Below are positions 35,951 through 45,435 of a DNA stretch of 60,711 nucleotides, piece by piece. This stretch comes from an uncultured Gammaproteobacteria bacterium (GTDB lineage Bacteria; Pseudomonadota; Gammaproteobacteria; Pseudomonadales; Pseudohongiellaceae). Under the pieces are notes generated by a model that saw only the letters and a list, made by a program, of their open reading frames with translations, was not told the origin of the DNA and did not search any database. Position 1 is the stretch's first letter, and every line of letters begins with the position of its first letter. The translations under genes and the position numbers were made by a program. The stretch lies in NCBI GenBank assembly GCA_903862645.1, contig CAIOZF010000048.1, positions 1-60,711 of the forward strand, in the 5' to 3' direction.

Positions 35951-36373
35951 TTAAATTCCGTGCTTGCCCGTATGCGTCAAGATCAACGCGGTCAAGCCTG
36001 TTAAATACACAATTATGAACCCCGAAAACAGTGCTGGCGTGCTCAAAGGGTTTACGAAAACAAAGGTCAAAGCAAAGCCGGCACAGGTCAATAAAATCTT
36101 GATCCCTTCGCCGACGTAAAATGCTTTGACGATTTTCTTTGCTGCTCTCGCACCTCTATACCGAAACGCTTTTACTGAAAAGTACGCATTTGGTATGGCG
36201 CATATCAAACCGCCAGCCAGCAAAGAATAAGCCACTACCCAACCCTGTACCGCGTAGCCGCCCACTGCAATTAGCACCGCAGTAACGAACTGACTGGCAA
36301 TTATCTTTCGGATAGGAGGGGCTTTTATGGTTGGCACTGTGCTTTTATTTAGTCCTACAGCATCCAATGCCAT
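35951..36373 (-). CDS. atpI: ATP synthase protein I
   Basis: A 140-residue membrane protein with four hydrophobic helices, for example FVTAVLIAVGGYAVQGWVVA and ILLTCAGFALTFVFV. AtpI assists c-ring assembly and magnesium supply and is the normal first gene of the operon. The blocks AYSLLAGGLICAIPNAYFSV and FRYRGARAAKKIVKAFYVGE are family-typical. It lies 54 bases after parB; the operon promoter is expected in the region 36374-36427 or further upstream. Confidence 0.9.
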   Translation of the reverse strand: MALDAVGLNKSTVPTIKAPPIRKIIASQFVTAVLIAVGGYAVQGWVVAYSLLAGGLICAIPNAYFSVKAFRYRGARAAKKIVKAFYVGEGIKILLTCAGFALTFVFVNPLSTPALFSGFIIVYLTGLTALILTHTGKHGI

Positions 36374-36427
36374 GCAAGGCAGCGCATTATAGGGACATTG
36401 GGAAGCCTAATCAACAGCAAAAAGCCT

Positions 36428-37324
36428 TCATTTGATATGGGACAATATGCCGTCAAGCTCATCCAAGCTGTTGTATTTCAATGTCAATTTGCCTGCCCCG
36501 TTGGAGGTGTGCTGGATTTGTACGTGCGCGCCAAGCTTCTCTGACAGACTCTCCTCAAGACTTTTAATATCTGGGTCTCGCACTAGACCGGGTTTCTCCA
36601 CAGCTCCTTCCTCGGACTGGAGTCTTCGTACCAATGCCTCTGTTTGCCTGACGGAAAGGCCTTTGCCCACAACAGTTTTGGCCGCTTCATTCTGTTGCGA
36701 CTCAGAAAGAGTCAGCAAGGCGCGAGCGTGACCCATTTCGAGATCACCATGTTCAAGCATGAGTCGCACATCGGGTGTGAGTCCAATCAAGCGCAGCAGG
36801 TTGGCAACTGCGGCTCGTGAACGACCTACCGCATCGGCCACTTCCTGCTGGGTCAGATCGAACTCATCCTGCAGACGTTTGAGCGCGACGGCCTCTTCGA
36901 TTGGATTGAGGTTTTCTCGTTGAATATTTTCGATCAATGCCATGGCTATGGCTGATTCATCGCTGACGGGTTTGATAATTGCGGGGATCATGTCGAGGCC
37001 CGCAATCTGCGTCGCACGCCAGCGCCTTTCACCGGCAATTATTTCATAGCGGGTGTCGGATATCGGCCGCACCACAATTGGCTGCATTACGCCCTGCGCT
37101 TTGATTGAAGCTGCCAGACTCTGCAGTGCCTCCTCGTGCATGTCTGTGCGCGGCTGGTACTTTCCACGCTGTATAAGATCTATCGGGATATGGCGCAGAT
37201 CACCGTCTTTGTCCTGACGAACCTGACTGGTTGCAGAGTTTATAGCAGGTTTGCCCACCGCTTTATTGCTGGCACCGCCCAGTAACGCATCAAGTCCTCT
37301 GCCCAGTTTCTTTTTTACCGTCAT
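36428..37324 (-). CDS. parB: Chromosome partitioning protein ParB
   Basis: A 298-residue protein that loads on parS sites near the origin, spreads as a CTP-dependent clamp and recruits SMC. The N-terminus MTVKKKLGRGLDALLGG is the ParA-contacting peptide. The CTP-binding domain shows YEIIAGERRWRATQIAGL, and the HTH reads FDLTQQEVADAVGRSRAAVA. A C-terminal dimerisation segment ends the protein. Candidate parS sites lie in this window inside recF at 48641 and 49271. It forms an operon with parA. Confidence 0.96.
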   Translation of the reverse strand: MTVKKKLGRGLDALLGGASNKAVGKPAINSATSQVRQDKDGDLRHIPIDLIQRGKYQPRTDMHEEALQSLAASIKAQGVMQPIVVRPISDTRYEIIAGERRWRATQIAGLDMIPAIIKPVSDESAIAMALIENIQRENLNPIEEAVALKRLQDEFDLTQQEVADAVGRSRAAVANLLRLIGLTPDVRLMLEHGDLEMGHARALLTLSESQQNEAAKTVVGKGLSVRQTEALVRRLQSEEGAVEKPGLVRDPDIKSLEESLSEKLGAHVQIQHTSNGAGKLTLKYNSLDELDGILSHIK

Positions 37325-37376
37325 CTCAGTTTCCGTTCATTTCAATAATTTTTCCGGTCGTATCACGATCCCAATA

Positions 37377-38156
37377 TCAAGCGATCTGTCTAGCTTGCTC
37401 AATGCGTCTGATCATCTCGCCAGCGAGTGCTAGGTAAGCAATCGCGCCTCGTGATTGCCGGTCATACTGCAGCACCGGCATGCCATAACTTGGAGCTTCC
37501 GCTAGGCGGATGTTACGAGGGACAACTGTGCGATAGACCTTGTCGCCAAAATGCGTGTACAACTGGTTCGAAACCTCCACCGTCAATCTGCTGCGCGGAT
37601 CATACATGGTTCTTAGTATGCCCTCGATCTGCAGCTGAGGGTTGAAGGTGTCAGCGATGGCCTGGATAGTTTCCACCAGTGCCGATAATCCCTCCAGGGC
37701 GTAGTACTCACACTGCATGGGGATAAGAACACCCTCGGCGGCAACCAAAGCATTGATGGTCAGCATGTTCAACGAGGGTGGACAGTCGATGACGATGAAA
37801 TCGTACTGATCAATCACTGTCGCAATGATTTCTCGCAGCCGAGTTTCTCTGTTGTCCGTCTGCAGAAGTGCGACCTCAGCGGCGGTCAAGTCGCCATTGG
37901 CTGGTAACAGGTCGTAGCCTCCTGGCGTATCAAGCAAAGCGTCCGCAACAGCGGCTTCCTCCATCAAGACTTCATAGATGGAAAGTTCAAGGTCCGACTT
38001 GTTAATACCACTACCCATAGTGGCATTGCCTTGCGGGTCAAGATCAATTAGCAGAACGCGCCTCTTGGTTGCACTCAATGAGGCGGCCAGATTGACAGAC
38101 GTGGTCGTCTTGCCAACACCCCCTTTCTGATTTGCAACAGCCAGTACTCTTCCCAA
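37377..38156 (-). CDS. parA: Chromosome partitioning ATPase ParA/Soj
   Basis: About 259 residues. I prefer the TTG at 38156, giving MGRVLAVANQKGGVGKTTTS, because homologous ParA proteins begin here; it lies seven bases after the rsmG stop, whose final codons contain a GGAG element. A longer frame up to 38201 would overlap rsmG and add unconserved residues. The deviant Walker A is NQKGGVGKTTTSVNL, with DLDPQGNATMGSG as A' motif and FIVIDCPPSLNML as Walker B. ParA moves ParB-parS complexes to position the origin. Confidence 0.95.
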   Translation of the reverse strand: MGRVLAVANQKGGVGKTTTSVNLAASLSATKRRVLLIDLDPQGNATMGSGINKSDLELSIYEVLMEEAAVADALLDTPGGYDLLPANGDLTAAEVALLQTDNRETRLREIIATVIDQYDFIVIDCPPSLNMLTINALVAAEGVLIPMQCEYYALEGLSALVETIQAIADTFNPQLQIEGILRTMYDPRSRLTVEVSNQLYTHFGDKVYRTVVPRNIRLAEAPSYGMPVLQYDRQSRGAIAYLALAGEMIRRIEQARQIA

Positions 38157-38163
38157 TTGGATG

Positions 38164-38814
38164 TTACTCCGAGGCAAATATTTCAATAATGTGCCGTTCA
38201 CCCGTATTTCCAGGAACGTCTACTTTTTTTGCGCCTACGAGCTCGAAATCTGACGGCAGCAGTGCCAGTTCATCGACAGGATAAAGTCCCTTCATCGCAA
38301 TAATCCGAGAGCGGTGCTTCGAATCTGATCTCTTGCTGAGATGTCGAGTCATATTGACCAGATCGGCCAGCGACGATAAAGCCCGGCATAAAATCACATC
38401 GATCGGTTCAGAGCACTGATACTTTTCAATCCGTGCATTTTGGACTTCGACATTAGCTAGGCCCAACTGCAGTGTGGCCTGAAAAACAAACCGCGTCTTC
38501 TTGCCATTGCTGTCTAGCAATACAAAAGTCTTTTCTGGAAAACAGATCGCAAGCGGAATACCGGGCAGACCTGGACCTGTTCCGACATCAAGTATGCGAC
38601 TGCCACTGATGAACGGCACCAGCGTCAGGCTATCCAGCAGATGTCTGGACAACATCTCCGACGAGTCTTTCACGCCGGACAGATTGAAAGCTTTATTCCA
38701 CTTGCCTAGCAAATCAAGATAGGCAAGCAATTGGGCTTTTTGATGGCCCGTCAGTGTCAAACCAAGCTGATCCAGCCCCTGCTGCAACTTTTCTGTTATC
38801 TCTTCGCTCGCCAT
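38164..38814 (-). CDS. rsmG: 16S rRNA (guanine-N7)-methyltransferase RsmG
   Basis: A 216-residue SAM-dependent enzyme that methylates G527 of 16S rRNA (E. coli numbering); loss gives low-level streptomycin resistance in other bacteria. Blocks: KWNKAFNLSGVKDSSEML, SRILDVGTGPGLPGIPLAI (SAM site, about residues 73-90) and VILCRALSSLADLV. It lies 22 bases after mnmG and is followed directly by parA, the classic gid gene arrangement. Confidence 0.95.
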   Translation of the reverse strand: MASEEITEKLQQGLDQLGLTLTGHQKAQLLAYLDLLGKWNKAFNLSGVKDSSEMLSRHLLDSLTLVPFISGSRILDVGTGPGLPGIPLAICFPEKTFVLLDSNGKKTRFVFQATLQLGLANVEVQNARIEKYQCSEPIDVILCRALSSLADLVNMTRHLSKRSDSKHRSRIIAMKGLYPVDELALLPSDFELVGAKKVDVPGNTGERHIIEIFASE

Positions 38815-38835
38815 CTGCTACTTGACCCGTGCTAA

Positions 38836-40746
38836 TTAGGCCGACTTTGCGCGGACTGCCTGGTATTTTTTCAGATATATCAGAAGCAAGGAAATGGCCG
38901 CTGGGGTCATGCCTGGAATTCGGGTAGCTCTGGCTATATTTTCCGGTCTTACCTTTTGCAGTTTTTGCTTCAGTTCGTTGGAGAGACCCTGCATCTGCTG
39001 GTAGTCGAAGTCTTCCGGTAGTGGCGTGTCCTCCTGACGCTTCAGTTTTTTGACGTCCTCTTCCTGACGATCAATATAACCTTGGTACTTCAGCTGAATC
39101 TCGACCTGTTGGGTAATCTGTATGGCAAGTTCAGGTAAGGAGGGCAAATCTGTCGAAGCGTCTGCAACTGCCTGATTGAGGGTGTTGTACGTCACTTCTG
39201 GTCTCGCCAGCAAATCGGCAAGACTATATTCGCGTACCATGGGCTTCTCAAGCAGCTTGTTGATTTCCGTGGCGGTGTTCGATGTCGGTTGAATCCAATG
39301 GGCTTTGAGACGAGAAAGCTCTTTGGCTATGCCCTCTTTTTTGACACTGAAGTGTTCCCAGCGCTCATCGTTAACCAAACCAAGCTCCCTGCCTTTGGGA
39401 GTAAGGCGCAAGTCGGCATTGTCTTCGCGCAACAAAAGACGGTATTCAGCACGGCTGGTAAACATACGGTAGGGCTCGGTAGTACCTAGCGTAATCAGAT
39501 CATCAACCAAGACGCCGATGTATGCCTCATCGCGACGTGGACACCACGGCTCCTTGCCTTGTGCCAGCAATGAGGCATTAAGTCCAGCAAGCAAGCCTTG
39601 CGCAGCGGCCTCTTCATAGCCGGTGGTGCCATTGATTTGACCAGCGAAGAAAAGCCCTTTAATAAACCTGGTCTCCAAGGAATAGTTCAGATCACGGGGA
39701 TCGAAATAATCGTATTCGATCGCATAGCCCGGTCTTGTGATGTGGGCATTTTCAAAACCTTTGATCTGGCGAACTAATGCGAGTTGAATATCAAACGGCA
39801 AACTGGTGGAGATTCCATTCGGATAAAGTTCATGTGTGTTTAGCCCCTCAGGCTCGACGAAAACCTGATGCGAGGTTTTGTCAGCAAAGCGCATGACTTT
39901 ATCTTCAATTGAAGGGCAATACCGTGGACCGATACCTTCAATTACACCTGTGTACATTGGCGAACGATCAAGGCCGCCGCGGATGATTTCGTGGCAACGC
40001 TCGTTGGTGGACGTAATGTAGCAATTCACCTGCTGCGGATGCTCCTCAACACGCCCCAGATACGACATCACGGGAACGGGCGTATCGCCTGCCTGTGGGG
40101 TCATCACGGAAAAATCCACTGACCGCGCGTCGATTCGCGGTGGTGTTCCTGTTTTCAGCCTACCAACGTTAAAGGGCAGTTCTCTAAGCCTTTGTGCGAG
40201 AGCTATTGACGGCGGATCACCCGCTCTGCCGCCGGCACTGTTTTCCAGACCAATATGTATTTTTCCACCCAGGAAGGTTCCAGCGGTCAAAACAACGGTT
40301 GGTGCGAAAAAGCGCAGTCCCATTTGAGTTACAACGCCCGCCACAGATTCACCATGGACAATAAGATCGTCGACGGGCTGTTGAAATATATCGAGATTTC
40401 TCTGGTTTTCGAGAATGCTTCTAACGGCAGCTTTGTACAAAACCCTGTCTGCCTGGGCCCGTGTAGCGCGTACGGCGGGGCCTTTGCTGCTATTGAGAAC
40501 ACGAAACTGAATACCGCCTCGATCGGTTGCGCGTGCCATTGCGCCACCGAGTGCATCGATTTCTTTTACGAGGTGTGTCTTGCCAATACCGCCAATCGCG
40601 GGGTTGCAGGACATCTGTCCCAAGGTCTCAATATTGTGGGTTATCAACAGAGTACGTGAACCCATGCGGGCCGCTGCTAAAGCCGCTTCGGTGCCAGCAT
40701 GACCGCCACCAACGACTATGACATCGTACTTTTTTGAGAAATCCAT
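38836..40746 (-). CDS. mnmG: tRNA uridine-5-carboxymethylaminomethyl modification enzyme MnmG
   Basis: A 636-residue FAD protein that, with MnmE, installs the cmnm5 group at U34 of certain tRNAs. The FAD loop is [19 protein letters not shown] at the N-terminus, followed by [20 protein letters not shown] (conserved Cys), [18 protein letters not shown], and the late [14 protein letters not shown] block; the C-terminal domain has [18 protein letters not shown]. Length matches E. coli GidA. Upstream is an unusually long AT-rich gap with DnaA boxes. Confidence 0.97.
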   Translation of the reverse strand: MDFSKKYDVIVVGGGHAGTEAALAAARMGSRTLLITHNIETLGQMSCNPAIGGIGKTHLVKEIDALGGAMARATDRGGIQFRVLNSSKGPAVRATRAQADRVLYKAAVRSILENQRNLDIFQQPVDDLIVHGESVAGVVTQMGLRFFAPTVVLTAGTFLGGKIHIGLENSAGGRAGDPPSIALAQRLRELPFNVGRLKTGTPPRIDARSVDFSVMTPQAGDTPVPVMSYLGRVEEHPQQVNCYITSTNERCHEIIRGGLDRSPMYTGVIEGIGPRYCPSIEDKVMRFADKTSHQVFVEPEGLNTHELYPNGISTSLPFDIQLALVRQIKGFENAHITRPGYAIEYDYFDPRDLNYSLETRFIKGLFFAGQINGTTGYEEAAAQGLLAGLNASLLAQGKEPWCPRRDEAYIGVLVDDLITLGTTEPYRMFTSRAEYRLLLREDNADLRLTPKGRELGLVNDERWEHFSVKKEGIAKELSRLKAHWIQPTSNTATEINKLLEKPMVREYSLADLLARPEVTYNTLNQAVADASTDLPSLPELAIQITQQVEIQLKYQGYIDRQEEDVKKLKRQEDTPLPEDFDYQQMQGLSNELKQKLQKVRPENIARATRIPGMTPAAISLLLIYLKKYQAVRAKSA

Positions 40747-41155
40747 GAGTCACCAGGTTTTTGACCTAATCAAAGGGCCGGTAAGTATAAGCCTAAGAAT
40801 CGAAATTTGAAGTATTAAATTCCGCTCTGGAAAATAGGTTTAAAGAGAACTTAATATTTATAAATGTATAAAGTTATATATAGGTATATATTTAAAGACT
40901 TTAATACTGTTAATGATTATGGTGATTTGAAAATCTGTGCAAAACCCTTTTTTCCTATTTAAATTCAATTGATTAGGGTAGAGATAAGTCGGTTGATAGA
41001 GTTTGTGTAAGCTCTTCAAAAGCTCTTTGCGTACTGTGTATAAAAAGCATAGTTATACAAAGAGCAAAAATGACCGGATTTTTTACTCACAGGCATTGGG
41101 AGTAATAAGGATGTTTATAGACAGCTTATCCTGAGCTTTTTGGCAGGGGAAATAG
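40747..41155. other. AT-rich intergenic region upstream of mnmG, possible origin-like element
   Basis: 409 bases without a gene between mnmE and mnmG, both leftward. The segment 40840-40970 is strikingly AT-rich (runs such as TTAATATTTATAAATG and GTTATATATAGG) and could unwind easily. A perfect DnaA box TTATACACA (minus strand, 41035-41043), near matches TTATACAAA (41053) and TGTGCAAAA (40936), a tandem AAGCTCTT repeat (41009, 41020) and an 8-bp inverted repeat enclosing the boxes lie to its right. The place upstream of mnmG (gidA) is that of E. coli oriC. Whether it is a second origin, a relic, or just the mnmG promoter is open. Confidence 0.5.
41022..41065. repeat. Inverted repeat enclosing DnaA boxes
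   Basis: GCTCTTTG (41022-41029) and CAAAGAGC (41058-41065) are exact complements. Between them lie TGTGTATAA (41035-41043), a perfect minus-strand DnaA box, and TTATACA (41053-41059), so the boxes themselves also face each other. Confidence 0.6.
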
Positions 41156-42562
41156 TTATTTCCCGACACAAAAACTAGAAAATATTTTTCCTAGAAGATC
41201 GTCGGTAGAAAATTCTCCAGTAATTTCTCCGAGGTATTGGTGCGCGTGACGTAGATCCTCGGCAATTAACTCCGCTGCGCCGTTGCCTAATAGTTGGCAG
41301 TCCGCTTGAACAAGACAGGTGCGCGCGTGTTCCAGAGCGTCCAGATGACGACGTCGGGCTATAAAACCTCCCTCCCCTGCAGATTGGAACCCCATGCAAT
41401 CCTTTAGGTGACTTCGCAACAGTGAGAGGCCGGTCTTGTTCTTTGCAGAGATATGCACCGTGGTAATAGCGTTATCGTTCTCATCACGGTTTGTGTGAAC
41501 ACCGCCTTCCAGGTTGGTTTTATCGATCTTATTTTGAATAATCGTGACCCGGCCAGGATCTATCGCAGTACCGATTTTCAGGAATCCTAGCCCTACTAGA
41601 TATTCCTGAAGGCTCTCTGGTTTGACATTGTCCTGGCACGAATCAACGACCAGTAAAATTCTGTCGGCGGTCTCAATGGCTTGTAAAGCACGCCTGATGC
41701 CTTCCTTTTCGACGAGGTCATCGCTTTCTCTCAAGCCTGCTGTGTCAGTGATGTGCAGCGGCATACCGTCGATGTTGATGCGCTCTATAAGTGTGTCTCT
41801 GGTCGTACCGGCAATGTCGGTGACGATTGCACTGTCCTTGCCTGCCAATGCATTTAGCAGGCTCGATTTCCCAGCGTTGGGTTTTCCGGCGATCACTACC
41901 GACATACCTTCACGCAGCAGTGCTCCCTGTTGCGCCTGCAGAAGAATGGAGTCGAGTTGATCGATTATTGACTTGAGTGATTCGGCTGTTTTTCCTTCGG
42001 TCAGGAAATCAATCTCTTCTTCCGAAAAATCTATAGCTGCTTCAATGTAGACTCGGAGATCGACGATGGAAGCGCACAGTGAGTATATAAGTCTCGAGAA
42101 GTCCCCTTGCAGCGTGCGCATAGCGCTACGAGCGGCTTGCTCAGAACTTGACTCTATCAAGTCAGCAATAGCCTCTGCCTGCGCCAGATCTATTTTACCA
42201 TTAAGAAAAGATCGTTCTGAAAACTCCCCCGGCCTGGCGAGTCTTGCACCCGCCTTGATTGCTTCGTTCAGCATAAAATCAAGAATGAAATAGCCACCAT
42301 GCCCCTGCAGTTCGAGGACATCTTCTCCAGTAAAAGAATTGGGTGACGGAAAGAAAAGCGCTATTCCCTGATCGATCAGGCGCGAGTCTTGATCATGGAA
42401 ATCAGTGAAGTGAGCGTGTCTTGGGGTGGGGTTGAAATGCAATATCTTGTGGGCAATTTCGCGAGACAAAGGTCCCGATATTCGCACAATACCTACACCA
42501 CTTCTGCCTGGAGGTGTGGCTATTGCACAAATGGTGTCAGTGTCAGTGGATAACGACATCAC
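41156..42562 (-). CDS. mnmE: tRNA modification GTPase MnmE
   Basis: A 468-residue GTPase that partners MnmG. The N-terminal tetrahydrofolate-binding domain has TICAIATPPGRSGVGIVRIS and LELQGHGGYFILDFML. The G domain has GKPNAGKSSLLNALAG (G1), DIAGTTRD (G2), DTAGLRESDD (G3) and NKID (G4). The C-terminus FCVGK holds the catalytic Cys of the family. Two adjacent Met codons are possible starts. It is located between yidC and the AT-rich gap before mnmG. Confidence 0.97.
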   Translation of the reverse strand: MMSLSTDTDTICAIATPPGRSGVGIVRISGPLSREIAHKILHFNPTPRHAHFTDFHDQDSRLIDQGIALFFPSPNSFTGEDVLELQGHGGYFILDFMLNEAIKAGARLARPGEFSERSFLNGKIDLAQAEAIADLIESSSEQAARSAMRTLQGDFSRLIYSLCASIVDLRVYIEAAIDFSEEEIDFLTEGKTAESLKSIIDQLDSILLQAQQGALLREGMSVVIAGKPNAGKSSLLNALAGKDSAIVTDIAGTTRDTLIERINIDGMPLHITDTAGLRESDDLVEKEGIRRALQAIETADRILLVVDSCQDNVKPESLQEYLVGLGFLKIGTAIDPGRVTIIQNKIDKTNLEGGVHTNRDENDNAITTVHISAKNKTGLSLLRSHLKDCMGFQSAGEGGFIARRRHLDALEHARTCLVQADCQLLGNGAAELIAEDLRHAHQYLGEITGEFSTDDLLGKIFSSFCVGK

Positions 42563-42580
42563 AGGTCTGCCGTATGGTAA

Positions 42581-44278
42581 TTATGTGGCGCTTTTAGCCT
42601 GATGCTCACTTTCAATTTTACGAGTTATGTACCACTGCTGAAGTATGCCCAGGACGCTGTTTGCAAGCCAGTACAGCACCAGGCCGGCGGGGAACCATAG
42701 GAAAAATATCGTCATTATCACAGGCATGAATTTCATGACCTTTGCTTGGGTTGGATCTGCGGGTGCTGGACTTAGCAGCGATTGTACAAACATAGACGCT
42801 CCCATTAACAGCGGCAGCACAAAATATTGGTCCATTGCCGAGAGATCTTTGATCCACAATATGAAAGGTGCCTGTCTTAACTCAACGCTCTCCATGAGTA
42901 CCCAGTAGAGAGCAATGAATACCGGCATCTGGACCAACATCGGCAAACAACCACCGAAAGGGTTAATTTTTTCCTTCTGGTAAAGCTCCATCGTTGCCTT
43001 TTGCAATTTCATTTTGTCGTCGCCATAGCGCTCTTTGAGTTGAGACATCTTTGGCATAACGCGACGCATGTTGGCCATGGACCGATAGCTGGTGGCGGAA
43101 AGTTTGTAAAAAATTCCTTTGACGCAAACCGTAAGTAACAGGATTGACCAACCATAGTTGCCCACCAGCGCATCTATCTGTCTAAGAAGCCAGTAAATGG
43201 GAGACGCTATAAACCACAGAACTCCATAGTCGATCGTCAAATCAAGATTCGAGGAAATTTCTCGAAGGGCGTATTGATCCTTTGGGCCCGCATAGAAACT
43301 AAGATTCTGCTTTCCGACAGTTCCGGGAGTTACAGTGAACTCCTGGCTGGTGAATCCGCCAATGAACTCGCTCGCGTTCTGCGGACTTATCCGGGTAGAA
43401 AACGTGTTCATTGCTTCAGCGGGAGGAATCCACGCTGAAAGGAAATAATGCTGACTTAATCCAATCCAACCACCTGCCAGTTCATGCGATGGCATCGCGT
43501 TGTTGATGTCTTCGAACTTAATCTTGAGATAGGGATCATCGATGGAGGTCAACGCAAAACCAAGGAAGGATGACATTCCAACTCCTCCTGCACTGCTGGG
43601 GTCAGGGAAAGTGTTGCGATTTATTTGACCGAACACGTTTGCCTGCCAGACAGTAGAGGAGCTATTGTCAATTTCGTATTCAATGCCAATAAGGTAACTT
43701 CCGCGCTCGAATGTAAAGCGTTTGGTGACCTCAACGCCTGCTGGGTCCGTGTGAGTCATCTCAACAACAATGGTGGAAGAGTTGCCGGTTAATTCATAAT
43801 CGTCTGCATTAGTTTGATATATAGCTCTGCGCGCACTGTCGATGCCGTTTCTGCCTACGAGGCCGCTCTTGGCAACGAAGGTTCTTGAAGTAGTGTTTTC
43901 CAAAAGCACAAAAGGATCATTTTCGACGTCGATTTGACGTCGGTAGCCAGGAAGCAACACCTCCACTATGTCGCCGCCGTTGCGGTCCAGAGTCACCGTT
44001 AGAACGTCGGTATGGACTGTCACGGTATTGTTAGTGGGCACGGGAAAAGATGTCGCATTTGAACCAATCACAGGAACATCATTCGCGACAGGAGTAGTTG
44101 ATCCTGCCGCTCCCGCAGGCAAATCGCTTGTTACAGCTGGCGAATTTGTGATGCCACTCTGAGACTGCTCCACTGGGGCAGAGACCGGCACTCGTGGATA
44201 GTCTGCTTGCCAGGCTAGGAGCAATAAATATGAGACAACGGCCAAGCCACCAAAAATGAAATATTTAATAGAGTCCAT
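42581..44278 (-). CDS. yidC: Membrane protein insertase YidC
   Basis: About 565 residues from the ATG at 44278 (a TTG two codons earlier opens the frame). It inserts and folds inner-membrane proteins such as the ATP synthase c subunit, encoded nearby. One N-terminal span (YFIFGGLAVVSYLLLLAW) is followed by a Ser/Thr/Pro-rich linker and a large periplasmic beta-domain. The conserved core begins at SILLLTVCVKGIFYKLSATS, with RRVMPKMSQLKERYG in the cytoplasmic hairpin, then GCLPMLVQMPVFIALYWVL. Normal gammaproteobacterial architecture. Confidence 0.96.
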   Translation of the reverse strand: MDSIKYFIFGGLAVVSYLLLLAWQADYPRVPVSAPVEQSQSGITNSPAVTSDLPAGAAGSTTPVANDVPVIGSNATSFPVPTNNTVTVHTDVLTVTLDRNGGDIVEVLLPGYRRQIDVENDPFVLLENTTSRTFVAKSGLVGRNGIDSARRAIYQTNADDYELTGNSSTIVVEMTHTDPAGVEVTKRFTFERGSYLIGIEYEIDNSSSTVWQANVFGQINRNTFPDPSSAGGVGMSSFLGFALTSIDDPYLKIKFEDINNAMPSHELAGGWIGLSQHYFLSAWIPPAEAMNTFSTRISPQNASEFIGGFTSQEFTVTPGTVGKQNLSFYAGPKDQYALREISSNLDLTIDYGVLWFIASPIYWLLRQIDALVGNYGWSILLLTVCVKGIFYKLSATSYRSMANMRRVMPKMSQLKERYGDDKMKLQKATMELYQKEKINPFGGCLPMLVQMPVFIALYWVLMESVELRQAPFILWIKDLSAMDQYFVLPLLMGASMFVQSLLSPAPADPTQAKVMKFMPVIMTIFFLWFPAGLVLYWLANSVLGILQQWYITRKIESEHQAKSAT

Positions 44279-44287
44279 ATGCAACTG

Positions 44288-44542
44288 CTACAGAAGAGAC
44301 GACGTTGAGGGATTATTAGGGGTGTCGGAGTCTGGTACCAAATCTATCCCACCGGGATGCCATGGATGACAACGAAGAATTCTTCCAGCCCCAAGGCGAA
44401 CACCTTTTGCTAAACCGTGCTTCTGAATAGCTTCTAGAGTGTAGTGGGAGCAGGTAGGATAAAAGCGACACTGATTGCCAATCATATAGCTTAGCGTGTG
44501 CTGATAGAGTGTGATCAACTTAATGGCAACATTATCCAGCAT
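44288..44542 (-). CDS. yidD: Membrane protein insertion efficiency factor YidD
   Basis: An 84-residue protein with the family core CRFYPTCSHYTLEAIQKHG and a third Cys in GRILRCHPWHPGGIDLVP. YidD binds the inner membrane and helps YidC-dependent insertion. The gene overlaps rnpA by 11 bases and precedes yidC by nine, so the three are cotranscribed. Confidence 0.95.
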   Translation of the reverse strand: MLDNVAIKLITLYQHTLSYMIGNQCRFYPTCSHYTLEAIQKHGLAKGVRLGAGRILRCHPWHPGGIDLVPDSDTPNNPSTSSLL

Positions 44543-44924
44543 TCGCGTGGTCTCTTGTTACTGAGGCGCGGCGAGCTTTACTAACAAGCTCCTGCCACAG
44601 CCTTTCGATATTCTTTTGCACGTGCTCGTTATCTAACGAGCCTAAGCCGCTGCGCGCTAGGATAACGATGTCAAGCGCAGGGAGCAAACGCTGATTGTGT
44701 CGAAAGGACTCGCGGAAGATACGCTTTACGCGATTGCGCTCTACAGCCTTTGCAATGTTCTTTTTCGCAATGACCAAGCCGAGCCGCGGATGTTGAAGTG
44801 TACTGGCTACTGCCAATATCAGAATATATTGGCAGGAGACCTTGTAGCGGGCATTTTTGAATACGGGTTGGTAATCTGCGGCACCCAGCAGACGCAGCTT
44901 CTTGCTAAAGCCAAAGTCAGACAC
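44532..44924 (-). CDS. rnpA: Ribonuclease P protein component
   Basis: A 130-residue basic protein that assists the RNase P RNA in removing 5' leaders from pre-tRNAs. The N-terminus FSKKLRLLGAADYQPVFKNA and the RNR motif in KKNIAKAVERNRVKRIFRES are diagnostic. It lies 43 bases after rpmH in the conserved rpmH-rnpA-yidD-yidC order and overlaps yidD. Confidence 0.95.
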   Translation of the reverse strand: MSDFGFSKKLRLLGAADYQPVFKNARYKVSCQYILILAVASTLQHPRLGLVIAKKNIAKAVERNRVKRIFRESFRHNQRLLPALDIVILARSGLGSLDNEHVQKNIERLWQELVSKARRASVTRDHANAG

Positions 44925-44967
44925 AGGTTCTACTTTCGTGAGTGCTGCAGACTAAAAGGAAAACCGA

Positions 44968-45102
44968 TTACGCTGTAAGTTTGGCACGGCCGCAGGCACG
45001 ACGTCTCTTGATTACAAGACGGCCTCCACGAGTTGCCATACGTGCACGGAAGCCGTGAGTACGGGCGCGTTTCAATAAGCTGGGCTGAAAGGTTCTCTTC
45101 AT
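44968..45102 (-). CDS. rpmH: Ribosomal protein bL34
   Basis: A 44-residue, highly basic ribosomal protein. It starts [20 protein letters not shown], continues [20 protein letters not shown] and ends KLTA, which is the L34 pattern with a few substitutions (usually KNGRQVLARRRAKGR). First gene of the leftward rpmH-rnpA-yidD-yidC cluster; its start faces dnaA across a 402-base gap. Confidence 0.97.
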   Translation of the reverse strand: MKRTFQPSLLKRARTHGFRARMATRGGRLVIKRRRACGRAKLTA

Positions 45103-45168
45103 GATGGAATCCAAGGTGATCTGTTGATCTAGATAATAAATTTAGCCGGTTCGAAACCGAGCGCGAAT

Positions 45169-45209
45169 TCTAGAGGTTTCAAGTTGCCATTGCAATCCAA
45201 ACCTCTAGA
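45169..45209. repeat. Inverted repeat in the rpmH-dnaA gap
   Basis: TCTAGAGGTTT (45169-45179) and AAACCTCTAGA (45199-45209) are exact complements around a 19-base centre that itself contains ATTGCAAT, a palindrome. It may be a hairpin in the rpmH leader RNA or a protein site in the origin. Confidence 0.6.
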
Positions 45210-45222
45210 TTTGTCATCTACG

Positions 45223-45251
45223 TTGACGCTCGTGCAGGAAATCAAAACAAT
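45223..45251 (+). promoter_or_regulatory. Candidate sigma-70 promoter for dnaA
   Basis: TTGACG at 45223 and AACAAT at 45246 are separated by 17 bases. The DnaA box at 45288 lies just downstream, which would fit autorepression of dnaA. Confidence 0.35.
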
Positions 45252-45287
45252 ACATATGGTTACCTTTTATACGCTGTTAATAACAAG

Positions 45288-45296
45288 TTATCCACA
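45288..45296 (+). promoter_or_regulatory. DnaA box (perfect consensus)
   Basis: TTATCCACA, the high-affinity DnaA-binding sequence, in plus orientation. Confidence 0.8.
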
Positions 45297-45426
45297 GGGT
45301 TTTGTTGCTATGGTGGCAGAGGTCTTTGTTGATAAAGAGTGAAAATCTCGTAAGAGAAAGAATTCAAAGTATTGATAGTTAACAATAAAATATCCAGTCA
45401 ACATGTTTGCTATGTGGCTTCAAGAA

Positions 45427-45435
45427 TGTGGATAA
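45427..45435 (-). promoter_or_regulatory. DnaA box (perfect consensus)
   Basis: TGTGGATAA on the plus strand, that is TTATCCACA on the minus strand, 70 bases before the dnaA start. Confidence 0.8.
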
